A stretch of DNA of 64,000 nt from Gordionus sp. m RMFG-2023 (GCF_954871325.1 NC_088777.1:620001-684000); one strand, 5' to 3'. Shown: positions 10,967-24,254, counted from the stretch's first letter. Numbers and translations are program-made. Notes: a model not told the origin generated them from the letters alone.

Positions 10967-12492
10967 TAGTGTTGTTTAAACGGCTCCATTTTTTTTAAAA
11001 AAAATGGCTAACCCGATATTTTGGTCAAAAAATATTACGCATGCCCAGAGTTGTTAAAGTAGCGCGCTATCTTTTTTGGTAGCTATAGCTAATAGCCGCT
11101 ACTTTTTTTTAAATTACTTAATTTTTTAGCGCGCTACTTCGCTACTTTTAAAAAATATAATGAATGTAAGTATAAACATGAAAATTTAAATATAATATCA
11201 TAATTAATTATAATTTTTATAATTTATTATTTAATTTTGAAATTTAAATATATTTTCAATTTTTAATTTATATTTTCAATCTGTGTTAATAATCTAAAAT
11301 GGCATCGCCCATGGATATCCAAATCCTTGAAAGTGATTCAGACATGGAAGATTCAATGGAAGAAAATGTACTTAATAGCTCTAATAACGATTTCCCATTC
11401 CCTAGATTTGAAAAATTTTTTAAAATAAATATTAAAACAAAATCTGGATTCAAATTCTGTGCTTAAAATGTAAAAAAAATATATCATCAAATCAATCGAG
11501 TAGCTATAACCTGAAGAAACACCTAAAGGTAAATTGTTATTTTTACATTATAATATTATTTATTTTATTAGACTGTTCACGCCAATTGCTATAAGGAAAT
11601 AGAGAAACATATAAAAAATTTTGGTATAAGAGAATCTTCATTAAAAAAGACAAATACTATCCAAACCAAATTAACTGATAATAAACATGCCAATATTTCA
11701 CAAAAATTGGCTGATAAAGTAATTGTTGATTTTATTATTGACACAGTTCAGCCATTGTCCTTGGTTGATAATCCATCATTTACTATGATGATTAAAACTT
11801 TATCCCCTGGCACAACAGTTTTATGTCGCCAGACACTTATGAATAAAATAGCCGACAACTTCAAAGTGATGAAAGATGCTCTAATAGTAGAGTTATCAGA
11901 TATATCTTATGTATGTAAACCGGCAGATAGTTGGACACATAACAGAAGGTAAAAACTTATTTATATTTATAAATTGATCTGATTAAATATTTTTAGAGCT
12001 TCCTTGCCCTCAAGTGCTAGTGTCGAGAGATTATTTAGCAAAACAAAGATTATACTTTCTAATCGTCGCTCTAGACTTGGGGATGATAATATTGAAATGA
12101 TATTATTATTAAAATGCAAAAAATTAAAATAAATATTTATTTATATTGCTTATTTTTTTATAATCTAAACTAACTATATTTTTATATTTATAAATGTTGA
12201 TTTATAATATATTATTTATTATACATTTACATTATAAGCAAAAAAAAAATAAAAAAAAATTTGTTTCATTTGTTTCTAAAATTTTTTTTATAAAAAGTAG
12301 CTTAAAAGTACGCGCTACTTTTTTTGACAAATAGCGAAAGCGGTAGCGCGCTACTTTTAAAAATAGCGTTTAACAACTCTGCGCATGCCTGGAGATTTTG
12401 CTCATAGAAAGCGGAATAGTTTTGAACATCTGTTAACTAAATCTCGAAGCTTGCCTAATCCTTTTGGGCCTACGAGCCATTTAACAACAATG
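10967..12492. mobile_element. TAGTGTTG-family MITE split by a hAT insertion
   Basis: The left half (10967-11045) has TAGTGTTGTTTAAACGGCTC and GGCTAACCCGATATTTTGG. The right half (12382-12492) resumes at GCCTGGAGATTTTGCTC and ends CATTTAACAACA. Removing the hAT element and one 8-bp duplication restores the typical family order, so the MITE is older than the hAT copy. Confidence 0.8.
11046..12381 (+). mobile_element. hAT DNA transposon with perfect 8-bp target duplication, internally deleted
   Basis: Termini CAGAGTTGTTAAAG and TTTAACAACTCTG are flanked on both sides by CGCATGCC (11038-11045 and 12382-12389). The subterminal DNA is full of GTAGCGCGCTAC. Inside, on the plus strand, are transposase fragments. 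One is an N-terminal piece from about 11299 (MASPMDIQILESDSDMED). A frame at 11707-11952 contains DFIIDTVQPLSLVDNPSFT, typical of the region after the BED finger in hAT transposases. At 11998-12131 lies the C-terminal dimerisation segment (LPSSASVERLFSKTKIILSN). The catalytic middle is absent, so the copy is non-autonomous, yet the intact ends suggest it moved recently. Confidence 0.93.
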
Positions 12493-13290
12493 GTCTGCAA
12501 TTATCAAAAATTTTACCCGCCCACGCCCGCCGCTTAACCCTCCCGCCACCAGCATAATGTAGGTTTATACAAAAATTTAATTGATAAAAGTAGTTGTAAA
12601 ATACGTAAAATATTAAAGGGTGTGCTCTACTACCGATATTTCGATCTAGAATCAGATTTTATTTTGCTATCTTTTCTATCCCCATATGGGGATTTTCGCT
12701 GAGAGGTAAATCATACTATAATTTAAGACACAGTTTTTGAAGATGTACATATTTTGTGCAAGAGCTTTTGTGCATAATTGTTTTTAAAAAATTTTGTCAA
12801 ACTTAGATCATTTACCATACATTCTAAGACGACTTGTTTTTTTCATGAATTTTATTCTAGAATATTTACAAGGATCGAATTCTGATATAGATTTTTTCAA
12901 AAAAAAAGGGAACGAAATCCAAGATCGATCCTTTTTTTAAAAAAAAAAATGAGAAAGTATCGCGATCACAAACACGATCCTTTTTTTCTTATTTTATAAT
13001 TTGCTGGATAAAAAAAAATTTATGCTATATGCAAAATTAACTGATATAAAAATAAATTAAATATAATGCTTGCTTATTCTTCTGATAGAATAATTTCAAT
13101 TTTTATATATACCCGGGTCGGGCCGGCTGAAAATAAAGATCGGGTCAGACAGCTCAAATTGTACAAGTGCAGGTCTTTGATTTATCGTAAATTAAACTGC
13201 CATTTTTGTTATATAATAAAAAAAATACATGTATATTAGATTTTTAAATAAATACTCCATCTTGCGGATATATTTATATTGCTTTTTCAA
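12490..13290. repeat. Diverged segmental duplication, copy 2
   Basis: Partner of 8740-9960, same orientation. It keeps the uninterrupted junction GATCATTTACCATACATTCT where copy 1 has a MITE. Confidence 0.75.
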
Positions 13291-13299
13291 TATAAAATT

Positions 13300-14550
13300 A
13301 TTATAAAAAATCTTTTAATATAATAGATATAATTCCACATTCATTAAAATTATTAAATTCTTAAACAATTGATGATTGAAATAATATTATTTCACCCTTT
13401 TTGCGAATACATTTATTTTTTTTTAATAAATTTTTAAAGAATATTTTGCGAGAAATTTGTATTTTTTAACAACTAATATCATCTGTTTACTTTCTCCTTA
13501 TTGTCCTAGTATGTTATATTAAAAACATATATTTTCATTAGACGTCAATCAGATGGATTGTATACATCTGATTGGAGAAAAAAATTATTATTTTTAATGT
13601 AAAAAAAATATAATAATTATGATAATAATATTTTTTTAATTATTCATTATTAAAGTTTTGAAATTTAAAATGATAAAATAATAATTATCATGAATACTTT
13701 TTTTGGACATTCTTGTTTTATAAAAATATATTTCTTTTTTTTTATGAGAAAAATAAAAGTTCTAAAAAGAAATTAGTTTATAAATTATCATACTTTCTGT
13801 TACGATACGTCAAAACTTATGATTATTTCATAAATTAAATTTTTAAATGATAATAAATTTTTTATATAAAACTAATTTTTTTTTGCTATATTAACATTAC
13901 TTATATATCATGTTTATTCAAATAAATCGCTCAATTATCTAGTATTTGATTTTAATAATCTCAACTTAGTACCACCCAATCGCGCGTTTTATTTAAATTT
14001 TTAAAATAATATACTTCTTAGAAATCTGCGAAACTCGACCCGGCCCGAAATATTTTTAAATAAAAACCGGGTGGGGCTTTGGAAATGTTTTAAAAATATA
14101 TTTAAATTTATCAATTTTATAATTGAATATTTTTATGTTAAAATTAAAATATTTGATCTTATTTAGAGAAACTAGACGCCATTATAACATATGTTTTTTA
14201 TTTTTGAGTAATTATAAAAAATTAATTTCTATAATTTAAATAAGTTCGGGCCGAGCCGGGCCTATAAATTTTCTTGAAAGAAATTTCGGGCCGGGTCAGC
14301 TAACATTTTAGAAAATGTTTCGGGTTAGGGCAGGACCGGCAAAACTGTTTTTTAAAAAAACCGGGCCGGGCTCGAAAAATTAGACCCGATGCAGATCGCT
14401 AAAACTTCGATTGAAAATTTTCGCAAAAATAATTTCCCCCCCCCCCAATATCCTCATGATGATCGCGATATTTAATTAAATTTAAAAACTAATTTCTAGT
14501 TTCAGTGACCCCCAATTATCTAATAAATGCATCTAAAATGTTTACAGGGT
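13300..14550. other. AT-rich stretch with GC-rich MITE debris, no gene
   Basis: Long A/T runs to about 14020, then GGCCCGG-type MITE pieces at about 14030-14400. No frame with domain signal. Confidence 0.5.
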
Positions 14551-14551
14551 A

Positions 14552-14730
14552 TTTGTTCCACGTGTCCTTGTTCCACGTGTCTTTGTTCCACGTGTCTTTG
14601 TTCCACGTGTCTTTGTTCCACGTGTCTTTGTTCCACGTGTCTTTGTTCCACGTGTCTTTGTTCCACGTGTCTTTGTTCCACGTGTCTTTGTTCCACGTGT
14701 CTTTGTTCCACGTGTCTTTGTTCCACGTGA
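14552..14730. repeat. 15-bp minisatellite, about 12 units, each with CACGTG
   Basis: The unit is TTGTTCCACGTGTCT. Units are almost identical; the first carries one C for T. Each has a perfect E-box palindrome CACGTG. Because 15 is divisible by three, every frame stays open, which explains the repetitive open frames here. They are not genes. Confidence 0.97.
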
Positions 14731-14869
14731 ATGATATATGGATCCGATTGAAATTTTAATCTATTCCTTATTTGTTAAAATTGTCAATAAATTTCTTCAC
14801 TGATTTTTTTTTTATAATTATTTTATACTATGGCATTTTTTTATCGATAAAGTAGTTGCAATAATATAT

Positions 14870-15090
14870 ATATCAGAAACCTGAGGGCCCTAACCGGCCC
14901 CGATATACGGGCTGGACCGTATTTTTTTTTAAATATTCGCGGCCGGGACTACCCAGGCCGGGCCTTATACTTTAAAACCCGTTATTTTAAATCGTCTTTA
15001 TTAGCGCTAAAAATTAAAAATAAATAAAATGTATTTAAAAAAATCCGGACCGGGCCGGGCTCGAAAATATAAAACCCGGGAAAGGCCGAG
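14870..15090. mobile_element. GC-rich hAT-type MITE copy
   Basis: GGCCGGGCC-rich ends around an AT-rich centre, from about AGAAACCTGAGGGCCC to GGCCGAGCCAGTG. Diverged member of the family at 10592 and 51659. Confidence 0.6.
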
Positions 15091-15099
15091 CCAGTGTTT

Positions 15100-16260
15100 T
15101 GAGATAAAATCAATCGTTTTAAATTTCTAAAGTTAAAATCCCTAAAAAAATATTTATTTCTTGTCTTAAGAATCCCAAAACCCCTCTTCAGTATCAATTT
15201 TTTCTACATACAATCATTTAAATGTGCATCGACTTGTAGTTGATTCGGAAAGTTTTGCAAATGGGTAATTAACCTTACCAAAAGATTTTGGGAAGATTGA
15301 CTTAGGGATATAATACTGCTAATATGTTACTGCCCTCACTGTGCGAAGGAACTCTATATTTTAAGAAATTGTAATTTAACATAGCTGAGTCAAAAGGTAA
15401 AAAGGTTCTCATTCCTATCTGCCACTTCGATAACTGTAAGGGCATTTTCTTCTAGATCTATAATAGATATCAGTAAAACTGAGGGAAAATATAAAATATG
15501 ATGGAGATAGCTATTTTTTTTTAAATAAAAAATATTTTATTTAAAATTTTATTTTTGTATGCTTTTTAAGTAAAAAAAAATTAATTAATAAAAGGATCGA
15601 AGAATCGAATATTTAACGGAATGATCTCTATCAATCCGGGTAGATTGCCAAAATTAGGATCGATACAGTGGCCCCTACACTTTCTGAGCGAATGAAACAG
15701 AATACCCCCTGAAAAGTACCCCCTTGAAAAGTACCCTCCCCCCTCTCTAAAAATGATAATTATTTTATGACACCCATAAATTACAAAAAAAAAATTTATT
15801 GCATCAATTTTTAATATAATAATATAAATAAAATGCAAAAAATATATACTTTATAAATATTATTTTTAAATTAATAATTTAGATAATTTAGGGGAAGAGA
15901 AGGCGAAAGAATTTATAATTGCAATCTGTTAAATAATATTAACTTTAAAAAAATTTTTTTTTTATATCCTTAAGTCATTTATGGCGTAACTTAAATATTT
16001 CAAATGTAATAAAAATTGTTTCTTTCTTTTTGTTAAAAACAACTTTTTTTATTTTAAATCAATTTGTTTATAAACTAATATTAAATTTTATATTTTATAA
16101 ATCAATTTACTTAACAAACTAATATTCAATTTTTTATTTTTAACTTTTTAAAAAAAGATCAATTTATGATAAATTACATTGTCAATATATATAGCAAACT
16201 ATTTTTGAATATGTGATCATTATATTTTTTTAATTTAAATATCAATAAATTCACGTAATA
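15100..16260. other. AT-rich stretch, no gene seen
   Basis: The segment 15220-15470 has more balanced composition and could be unrecognised exon or transposon DNA. Runs of AAGTACCCCC near 15700 resemble those at 17610 and may mark transposon ends. Confidence 0.4.
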
Positions 16261-16269
16261 TACGTTTAA

Positions 16270-17470
16270 AACTTTTATTTTCTGCCTTGATCCCTGCTAA
16301 CCTTTTCACAATCAATATTTAATTGTTTAAATAAATTTTTTAAATTATTGAGAAATGAATCTTTCATGGTACTACGAAGTCTTGTTTTAATTAATTTAAT
16401 TTTACTCATGAATCTTTCGGCAGTACATGAGGTTGTAGTGTAGGAATGGTAAATAAATATTTATATAGAATTCTTAAATTAGGGAAAGCAGAAAAATTTA
16501 AAAGTAGACGATAAGGTAAAATAAATGAATAGTTTTTCCAATCTGAATCCTAAGCCCCTGAATTATCATCATCATTTAAAAGAAGCTAAATAATGTATTA
16601 GTAAAAATATTTTAATTAAATAAATTTACTTCTCAGAATCTGACAAATCTTTAGATTTCAGGAGTAATAATTACATTCCCCATTTTGGTCATCTTATAAA
16701 TATTTTTAAACTTCAACATTTCTTCGAAAATTTGAATTCACAGATATCCTCGATATCTTCTTTAATAATTGATTTTTCTGCCATTCCCTTTGGCGTATAA
16801 AATGATGTTTGATGTAAAAATTTCATCGAATCATCATTAAATCTTTCGTTAAACTGCATATATTGTATTCATTAAAATTTAATAAAGCTAAATTAATATT
16901 TATTACCAGTAGAGAGATAATAGGAATTTCTTGTTCTACTTTATCAAATCTCTGCTCTGTGTCTGCCCATAAAAAAATATAGCAGAGATAAAAATAAGAG
17001 TAATATAATGACCTCAGGTTCACTAATTTCATGATCATTACAGAATCATCAGATACTATATTTCCTTCTAACACATTTTCTTTATTATTAAGACACTTTT
17101 AAAGGATGATAATATTAATTAAAAATATTTATTATACCAACAGCATTGAATTCCCAATTTTTACTTCTTTTTTCGAATAAATAATTAAATATTTAATAAA
17201 AAAGATTACTTTGCTATTTCTCCAATTTTGAGTAACATTCTTAAAAGCTACTATTTCAAAGCTTTTCTTTATATCGTTAAAATTAAGCCCACCATCCTTT
17301 TTCTAATGTGATCTATCCATTTATCATCTCTTATATTATGCGATTTGCAATTTTTAATTAAGCATTTGTATTTTTTTTTGGTTAATATTTTTAGGCATAT
17401 TTTAAAATTGGAAAAATAATTTATGACAAGAAATCTCGGATAACAACCTAATTTACTAAACATCGACCAA
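16270..17470 (-). mobile_element. Decayed hAT transposase of the ZMYM/DUF4371-like type
   Basis: On the minus strand the C-terminal dimerisation segment reads TAERFMSKIKLIKTRLRST at about 16370-16440, the family signature. Upstream, frames at 16823-17074 and 17269-17463 look like other parts of the transposase; the latter includes CLIKNCKSHNIRDDKWIDH. Several frame breaks separate them. Ends were not found with confidence. Confidence 0.7.
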
Positions 17471-17479
17471 AAATTTCGT

Positions 17480-20400
17480 CAATATTATATTAAACGAAAT
17501 ATTAAGTTGATGAAGTGGAGTCTATTATTACATTTATAAACCAGAAATCACTTGATCATGATAGATGTAACAAAACAGTAAAAGAATTAAATAATAAAAA
17601 AAATTTTTTAAAAAAGTACCCTCACTCAAATTTACTGAAGCAGTTGCTTCGGACCCCCCCCCCCCTTGTAAGGGCCATTGGGATCGAATCTAGGATCATC
17701 GATCCTTATGATTTGGATCCTTTAACAACTACTGACTATCATAGAATATACCTATTCCTATATACAACCTTGCCATGAACCCTAAATTACTCTTAATTTT
17801 TCTTAATTTTTATTAACATTCATTTTATAAATAATTAAATGATAATCAAAAAAAAAATTTATAACAAAATTGCCTAAAATTCACGGGGTAAAAATACACG
17901 CTATAACCATTAGAATACATCTCTGACAAAGTTAGACCTAAAACAAATTTGGGTTATTAATGATCTAAATATTATTAATTTTCCTGAAAACCCGAGGGAA
18001 TGAAGCATACCCCTGCCTGATACGAAATCCCACGACATATATATAATAATACCGAATGATCTGGAGAAATAGTGAATCTCTCTAAACTACAATTAATTTG
18101 CACGTAAAAAAAAAAGGTTAACAAAATACCATTTTTTTTGGTTTGGAATAGAATCCTTTTAATAGAATATTTGAAATAATTAGCCGAATAAGAACAGTTT
18201 TCATTTCGGATTAGAATAAATTAAATATTGAAAAAAATTTATCAATATTTAAAAAATAAATTTATATATATATATATATTGTTTTTAAATTTAAATTATA
18301 AATGACTCAAAGGTTAAAATTGTCTACAATTCCCAAACATAATTAGAATACATTTCCGATAAAATCAGATTTTTTTTTAAATTTTGAAAAAACGCGTTCA
18401 AAAAATGATTTAAAGTTGTGAAAATGACACAATGGCCGGAAAAAATAGGTTGACGCTAACATATACAATCCTGGGATTCCGATAGAACTCGAAGTCTTCC
18501 CCTCGTTAAATTTGCGGGATAGATTTTTTATTCAATTGAACATTTCGTCTAATCCTTCCGTTCCAGCATCAGCTTTGCGAACCTTGGTAGCGATTACGAA
18601 TAAATTTCGATCTTAATCTTTCATCCCAACAATTATCGATCCCTATAAAAATTTCTCACAGAATGCAATACGATTGTGAAGAAAAACGGACGGCGTCTCC
18701 ACTGAAAAAAATTTCAAAAAATTGTCACCGACACAACGCATAATATTTATAGCTTTTAAAAGGAACCTACATCTCCTATCCTGAGATCATAAGATTGCAC
18801 AGATCAGACGGCAGAAGTCCAGATGTTTTAACCTTCATCCTAAGGAACTACCACCTTAATTTCGCTTCGAACTATGCATACCGATAAATTCGAGAAATCA
18901 AATCCGCATGAAAATTCGCTTTCCGTTGTGTAAATTAACCAGGGTTTTCATACGTTGCTCAAAATTAAATAAATTTAGGATTTAAAAAAAATAGAATGAA
19001 TATTTCTTAAATACAAATGTATTTTTAAAAATGCTCACACATTTTATAGATAGGGTAATTTGAAACTATCCTACTCTTGTATCTATCACTTCTTACTATC
19101 TCAAAATCTAAATTTCACTACAAGAATTATTTTCAATTATAATTTTTTGTTCCAAAGATAATTCATAATAATTTAAGAATTTTTATAAAATGATCAAAAA
19201 CTTAACATCATCGAGAAAAAAAAAACCTTTTCATATCATAATAATCATATTATTTCGTATTATTATATTATTTAATTCCAACCAATCTACAATATGCGAT
19301 ATTGTTTGTTGTAGCCGTTAAAAAAAAGAAGAAATTAATTTAATAAAATATACTAAATATCAGTCATTTTCTGACATGAGAATTAATTTTTCCTGAGGAT
19401 GAGAGTTGAAAGGAGTAAACACATGGGGTTTGGCGAAGAACAATGGAGTTTTCTTTGTGTGCATTTTGGGTTGGAGAAAATATGGAAGCTATTTATAATC
19501 TTAATTAGATATTTTTATGAATAAAATGGACATTTACAATTTATAATTTTACAACTGAAATATTAAATATGGACTTCTACATTGTTGATTGACGGTTGCC
19601 TTATAATTATCTATTAAAAATTATGCAAGTCCACGACAGAAACTATGCATTATGACAAAATATTTTATTTAAAAGGATATCTTACTATGGAGGATTTTTG
19701 GAAATAGGCTGATTATCTTAAATAGTAAAGAATTTTTATGTTAAGTTTATAAAAATTATGTGCCATAATGGTTAAGAGTTATATTTATTTTGTTTACAAA
19801 GTCTGAGAGGGTAGTGTGGTCAAATAATTAATCCTGAAATTCTGAATTAGATAAGAGAGCTGAAATGATAATATAATAGTAAATACGAATGTCTTGACGC
19901 GTTCGTGATCGAAGTTAGTTAGTTTTGGAAAAAGTGATTAACGACATTTCTTTTATTTTTGACAAATTTTAAACGTGAACGTGTTCCCTCTTTTTATAGA
20001 GCGCGTTCGTTTTTTTACGTTCGATTAATTTTAAAAAATCTTCTTATCTATTTTTATTTATTCGTAAATAAAAAAAAAATGATTTAAGAGCAACCTTTAT
20101 CTAATGTGATAGAAAATAAATTGGCCAATTTCTTTTTGGTCTCTCTCACCCATTGTTGTAAGTACGGAGGGGACATTTTGGTTCATACCTCAATAAATTT
20201 ACCCCCACCTCTTCGCTAACATAAATTTTAAAATGTGCTTTATGCCATTAAAAGATAATTATAACAAATATTCTTAAATACTTAGAAAAAATATTTAATA
20301 TATAAAATTTTAAAATATTTCAGAATATCTTAGAAAAAACATTCAAGATACGTTGTTTATTTGACAAGGTTCGAAAGTTTAAGGTTTAGATATCAAGAGT

Positions 20401-20520
20401 TTTACTCAATGGTTTTACTATTATTTTTTCTCACAGCATTTATCCAATAATACACATATGATTCCTCGCTTCAATGGAAGCCATTATAACATATTACTAT
20501 TTTTAGCGTGTCCAAAATCT
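17480..20520. other. Intergenic stretch upstream of TAF9
   Basis: Mostly AT-rich, with a poly-C run at 17656. The block 18440-18960 is more balanced in base composition and lacks obvious repeats or long frames; it could hold short exons or regulatory DNA. About 20400-20525 precedes TAF9 and presumably holds its promoter. No core element is clear. Confidence 0.4.
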
Positions 20521-20525
20521 TATAA

Positions 20526-21357
20526 ATGTCTGCAAATAAGGAAAAAGTTGAGAACATTCCTAAAGATGCAATTACGATAAAAAATATGTTAAAAGAACTA
20601 GGAGTTTATGAATATCAACCTTCTCTTATTAATATATTGTTAGATTTTACATATAGTATATTTATTATCTAAAATAATATGATGTTAATTTGATAAAGAA
20701 TATACAACCGATGTGTTAGAAGATGCGAAAGTTTACTCCAATCATGCCAATAAAAGAAATATTGACATAGAGGATGTTAAATTATCATTTAATGATAGAA
20801 CCAAAAATCAGGACAAAAGAGTTGTAGCAAATAATGTATTTTACTATAGCTGCAATTATTAGAATTTAGAAATAATATAGATTTTGATTGATGCTGCTAA
20901 ATCAAAAAATTCCAACCCCTTACCACTTATTAAAGAACATATTGGATTGAATTTACCACCTGACAGATATTGTTTATTAGCACCTAATTATAAAATGAAA
21001 TCTTTAAATAGAGTAATATTTTTATCAATCTATATGATATAATTTAATTATCAGGCTAATCCAGTCACCTCAAACTCTAATCTGTACAATATAGGATCTC
21101 TAAAACCATATACTAATCAAAATTTATATTCCCATCAAATTTCAAGTTAACGATATAATTTAAAATTTTGTTAATTTTTTTTTAAAGATTCTCAAAATAT
21201 AAATCAACCTAGAATGTTTGTATCTGGCCAAAACTCAAGGCCAACCTCTTATAATATAAACCCACATCATGTGTCAACTAATAAATTTATAATGAGACAT
21301 CAAATGCAATTTCCACAGCCCTCAAATTTACATTCATCAAATAATTTAGAATCTTGA
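20526..21357 (+). CDS. TAF9: TAF9, TFIID/SAGA histone-fold subunit
   Basis: Core transcription factor subunit that pairs with TAF6 in TFIID and SAGA in the nucleus. Exons: 20526-20655, 20699-20835, 20881-21012, 21055-21145 and 21188-21357, giving 219 residues. The histone fold spans roughly residues 10-80 ([48 protein letters not shown]). The TAF9-specific motif after it, [19 protein letters not shown], is nearly canonical. The tail is rich in Asn, Ser and Pro and shares no family feature. The four introns are 43, 45, 42 and 42 nt, all GT/AG, and every phase joins correctly. The start is the first ATG before [12 protein letters not shown]. Polyadenylation signals AATAAA lie at 21424-21433. 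Confidence 0.94.
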
Positions 21358-21359
21358 AT

Positions 21360-24240
21360 ATTTATATTTCACTTATTGATCAGATCAGTATTATATTTTC
21401 TAATATTGTAGCTATAATTAATTAATAAATAAAATTTGATATTTCTACTCCAGATATATAATTATATATTAACCAATTTTAATTTAAACCTGAAAATGCA
21501 AATTTAATATATTCATATTTTAATTCAATCATTCTGAGGGTTAAGGGGGTCATTAATAATAATACAAATAAAATTATTTTCACAAGTAGAAAATAAATGT
21601 TATTACCTCTATTCATTCTGCATTAAGGCATAGGTATATCCAGGATTTTGTCAAGGTTGTGAAAAGCACTATTAGATGAATTTATTTTCCATAAATTTTA
21701 TTGAGATCTTTAGGTCCACTTATTATAGGCCTTTGGCTATATTAAATTTTTATAAAAATGGTTTTTCAGATTTTTTTTAATAAAATCCTTTTTTTCCTCA
21801 TAAATTCCTATTTTTTTTAAATTTTAAAATTATAAACTTTTATTAATTTTCCTTTCAAATTCTTCCTATAATGATATATTTGTATAAATTTTTTGGAGAG
21901 AGGGGGGTATATGGGGGGAGGGGTTATTATCTTAATGATATTTACGAGAATAGGCAAATTTGCAATGGGAGGGGTTGGTGAAATTTTTCCCTTTCCTTCC
22001 CATTGGTTCCATGATTGGCATAAGGTTAACCTTATATAAAAATCTATGATTTAGACAAGAACCTGAGAAAAATCAATTCCTCTTATAAATCTGTAAAATA
22101 TAGAGCCCAGCATTGGAATCTATATTTTCAGATCCAACCCAAATCCAAAATATTTTTAAAATTCTGATCCAAGATTTTTATAAGATCCAAGTCTGATTGA
22201 TATCTTCCAAAATTTAATTTTAAGTATGAATAAGTTTTTTTTTATATGAACTTGTTGAAAAATTACAACAAAATTAAAGGCACTGCTGAAGGATAACAAA
22301 CAACCTTATGGTATTTCATGATAATGAGATTCATGATTAGATAAACAAAATGATTTAAAATCTTGTGATAAATAAATTAAAGTAAATCAAAAAATATCTT
22401 TCCAAGATCAATCAACCCAAATTTGGATTTTATGTAAACTAAGCATGTAAAATAAATTAAAGACATCATGCCCAGATTATAACCCCCCCCCCCTCTTGAA
22501 ATACAAATATTATAATGGTTTATTATGAACATTTCAACATTCATCAATTAACTTTGACTTGCCAATATGTTGATATAAGATGAAGACGAGATAGAATATC
22601 GTGTTTAAGAGTAATCAAGAAACCTGTCTATTTGTAAGTGAAAGCTGCCATTATACTTTGGGGGAAAAACGGTTCCATTTAAGTTAGTTAGGGAATGCTG
22701 GTGATTAAATGAGACCAGGGTTGTTTGGCACTTTGTACCAATGCTGTTAAATGGCTCATTTTAAGCCGATTTTTTAAAAACTGCTAACTCAATATTTTCC
22801 CTATTAAATTATTGCTTGAGCTTCGAGATTTGGCTAAAAGCTTTCCAAATGTGCTATCTATAAGTAAAATCTTAAGGCTTGTGTAATATTTTTTTCTATA
22901 TATATAGGGCCATAAAATTTTAGTGTTCATATAAAATTATAATATTCAAAACATGATATCTCTTCCCCTAAAAGTAACTTTTTAAAATTTTACAGTTTTC
23001 TATAATATCTGAATTGACGAAATACTAAAGTGGCCATTGGCTAGGTTGTTTTATGTCTGTATTAAGCAAGTTGATCCATTTTATAGCCATTGTTTTTTTT
23101 GTCATAAAGTCAGCGGCCTCTTTTTATGCTATGATTTTCTGAATAGGTTGGTCGGCAAATCTTTGATTCTCTGCCGGTGTTTTAGATAAGGATGGTAAGC
23201 GCCCAGATGACATGTCTTTGGCTGGGCGGTAAAAGGCCTGTCTGGGATGTGTCATGTGTTACCTCATTTCCCTTCAATAGAAATTCTGACCTCTTGTAAA
23301 ACTCCAAGAAATTAAAAAATGCAATAAATATATGTCCCTCTTAAATTTTTTTTATTATTTTTTATCTCTTTAATCTTTGGTGTCTTGAGGAACCCCAATT
23401 CCCTATCCTTAAATTTTTTAAAATTAATTGGGAAAGAAAATTGTCCCTTTCCCGCAAACAAAAAAAACTAAAATTGAAATACTAAAAGCAAATTACAGGT
23501 GTTTCTTTGAATCACTTTCTTATTCCTCTTAGTTCCTTTAACACACATGGCAAAGCTCCATCCCTATCTTACTTTGTCATATAAAATTATCAATATTTAA
23601 TATTTTCCCATATATATGAATTTTAATGTCAAAACAAGTGTTATATTATTTTCATTTAACTAAAATTTTCATATAAGATTATGTTATGGCCTATATCAAA
23701 AAAAATATGAATAACTTTAAATTTAAAGATAAAATGGTGACCTAAATCATTTTTTTTCGAATTTACAAAAGTTCATAATTATTTTAAAATTAGTGGGATA
23801 AAGAAAATTTAATAAATTTTAGCGTAAAGTTTATAAAGTTGTGAAATATTTACTGTTAAAAATAAGCAATATTGATTTGTATTTAACCAATTATAATGAG
23901 AAATGGGCATTTATTTATATTAATCAAATGGGAAGTATTTAATAGGAGGACTAAGAATTATATATTTACAATACTTGAAAATTTTTTTATTGAACATTTT
24001 GGTCATGTTTCATAATTTCCTAAAGTTTTGAAATTTTAGGGTTCTTTAGAATATATTTATATTAAAATAAATTTTTATAATAGTTTAATTTTTTATAATG
24101 TCTAATTATATCAAAAAATTATATGTAGATTGACATTGATCTTTTATAAAATCATTTGTAATAATTAAATTTAGCGCAGTATGTATGAGATATTGTAAAA
24201 TGTTTTTTACTTTGAAAAATTAATAATTTCAAAAAACGAA
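21360..24240. other. Intergenic AT-rich DNA downstream of TAF9
   Basis: A decayed TAGTGTTG-family MITE is at about 22742-22920. A GC-rich island at 23100-23290 could be a structured RNA (see findings). Otherwise no gene is supported. Confidence 0.45.
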
Positions 24241-24254
24241 AATTTGTATTGAAT

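Noticed and set aside
14552-14730. Possible CRISPR array
   Set aside because: Head-to-tail 15-bp repeats without unique spacers, in a eukaryotic genome.
14505-14759. Repetitive frames (HVSLF, EQRHV, CLCST) on both strands
   Set aside because: Translation of the 15-bp minisatellite; open only because the unit length is a multiple of three.
21360-24240. Mitochondrial insertion (numt) suggested by extreme AT content
   Set aside because: No mitochondrial protein or rRNA motifs; AT richness is general across the window.
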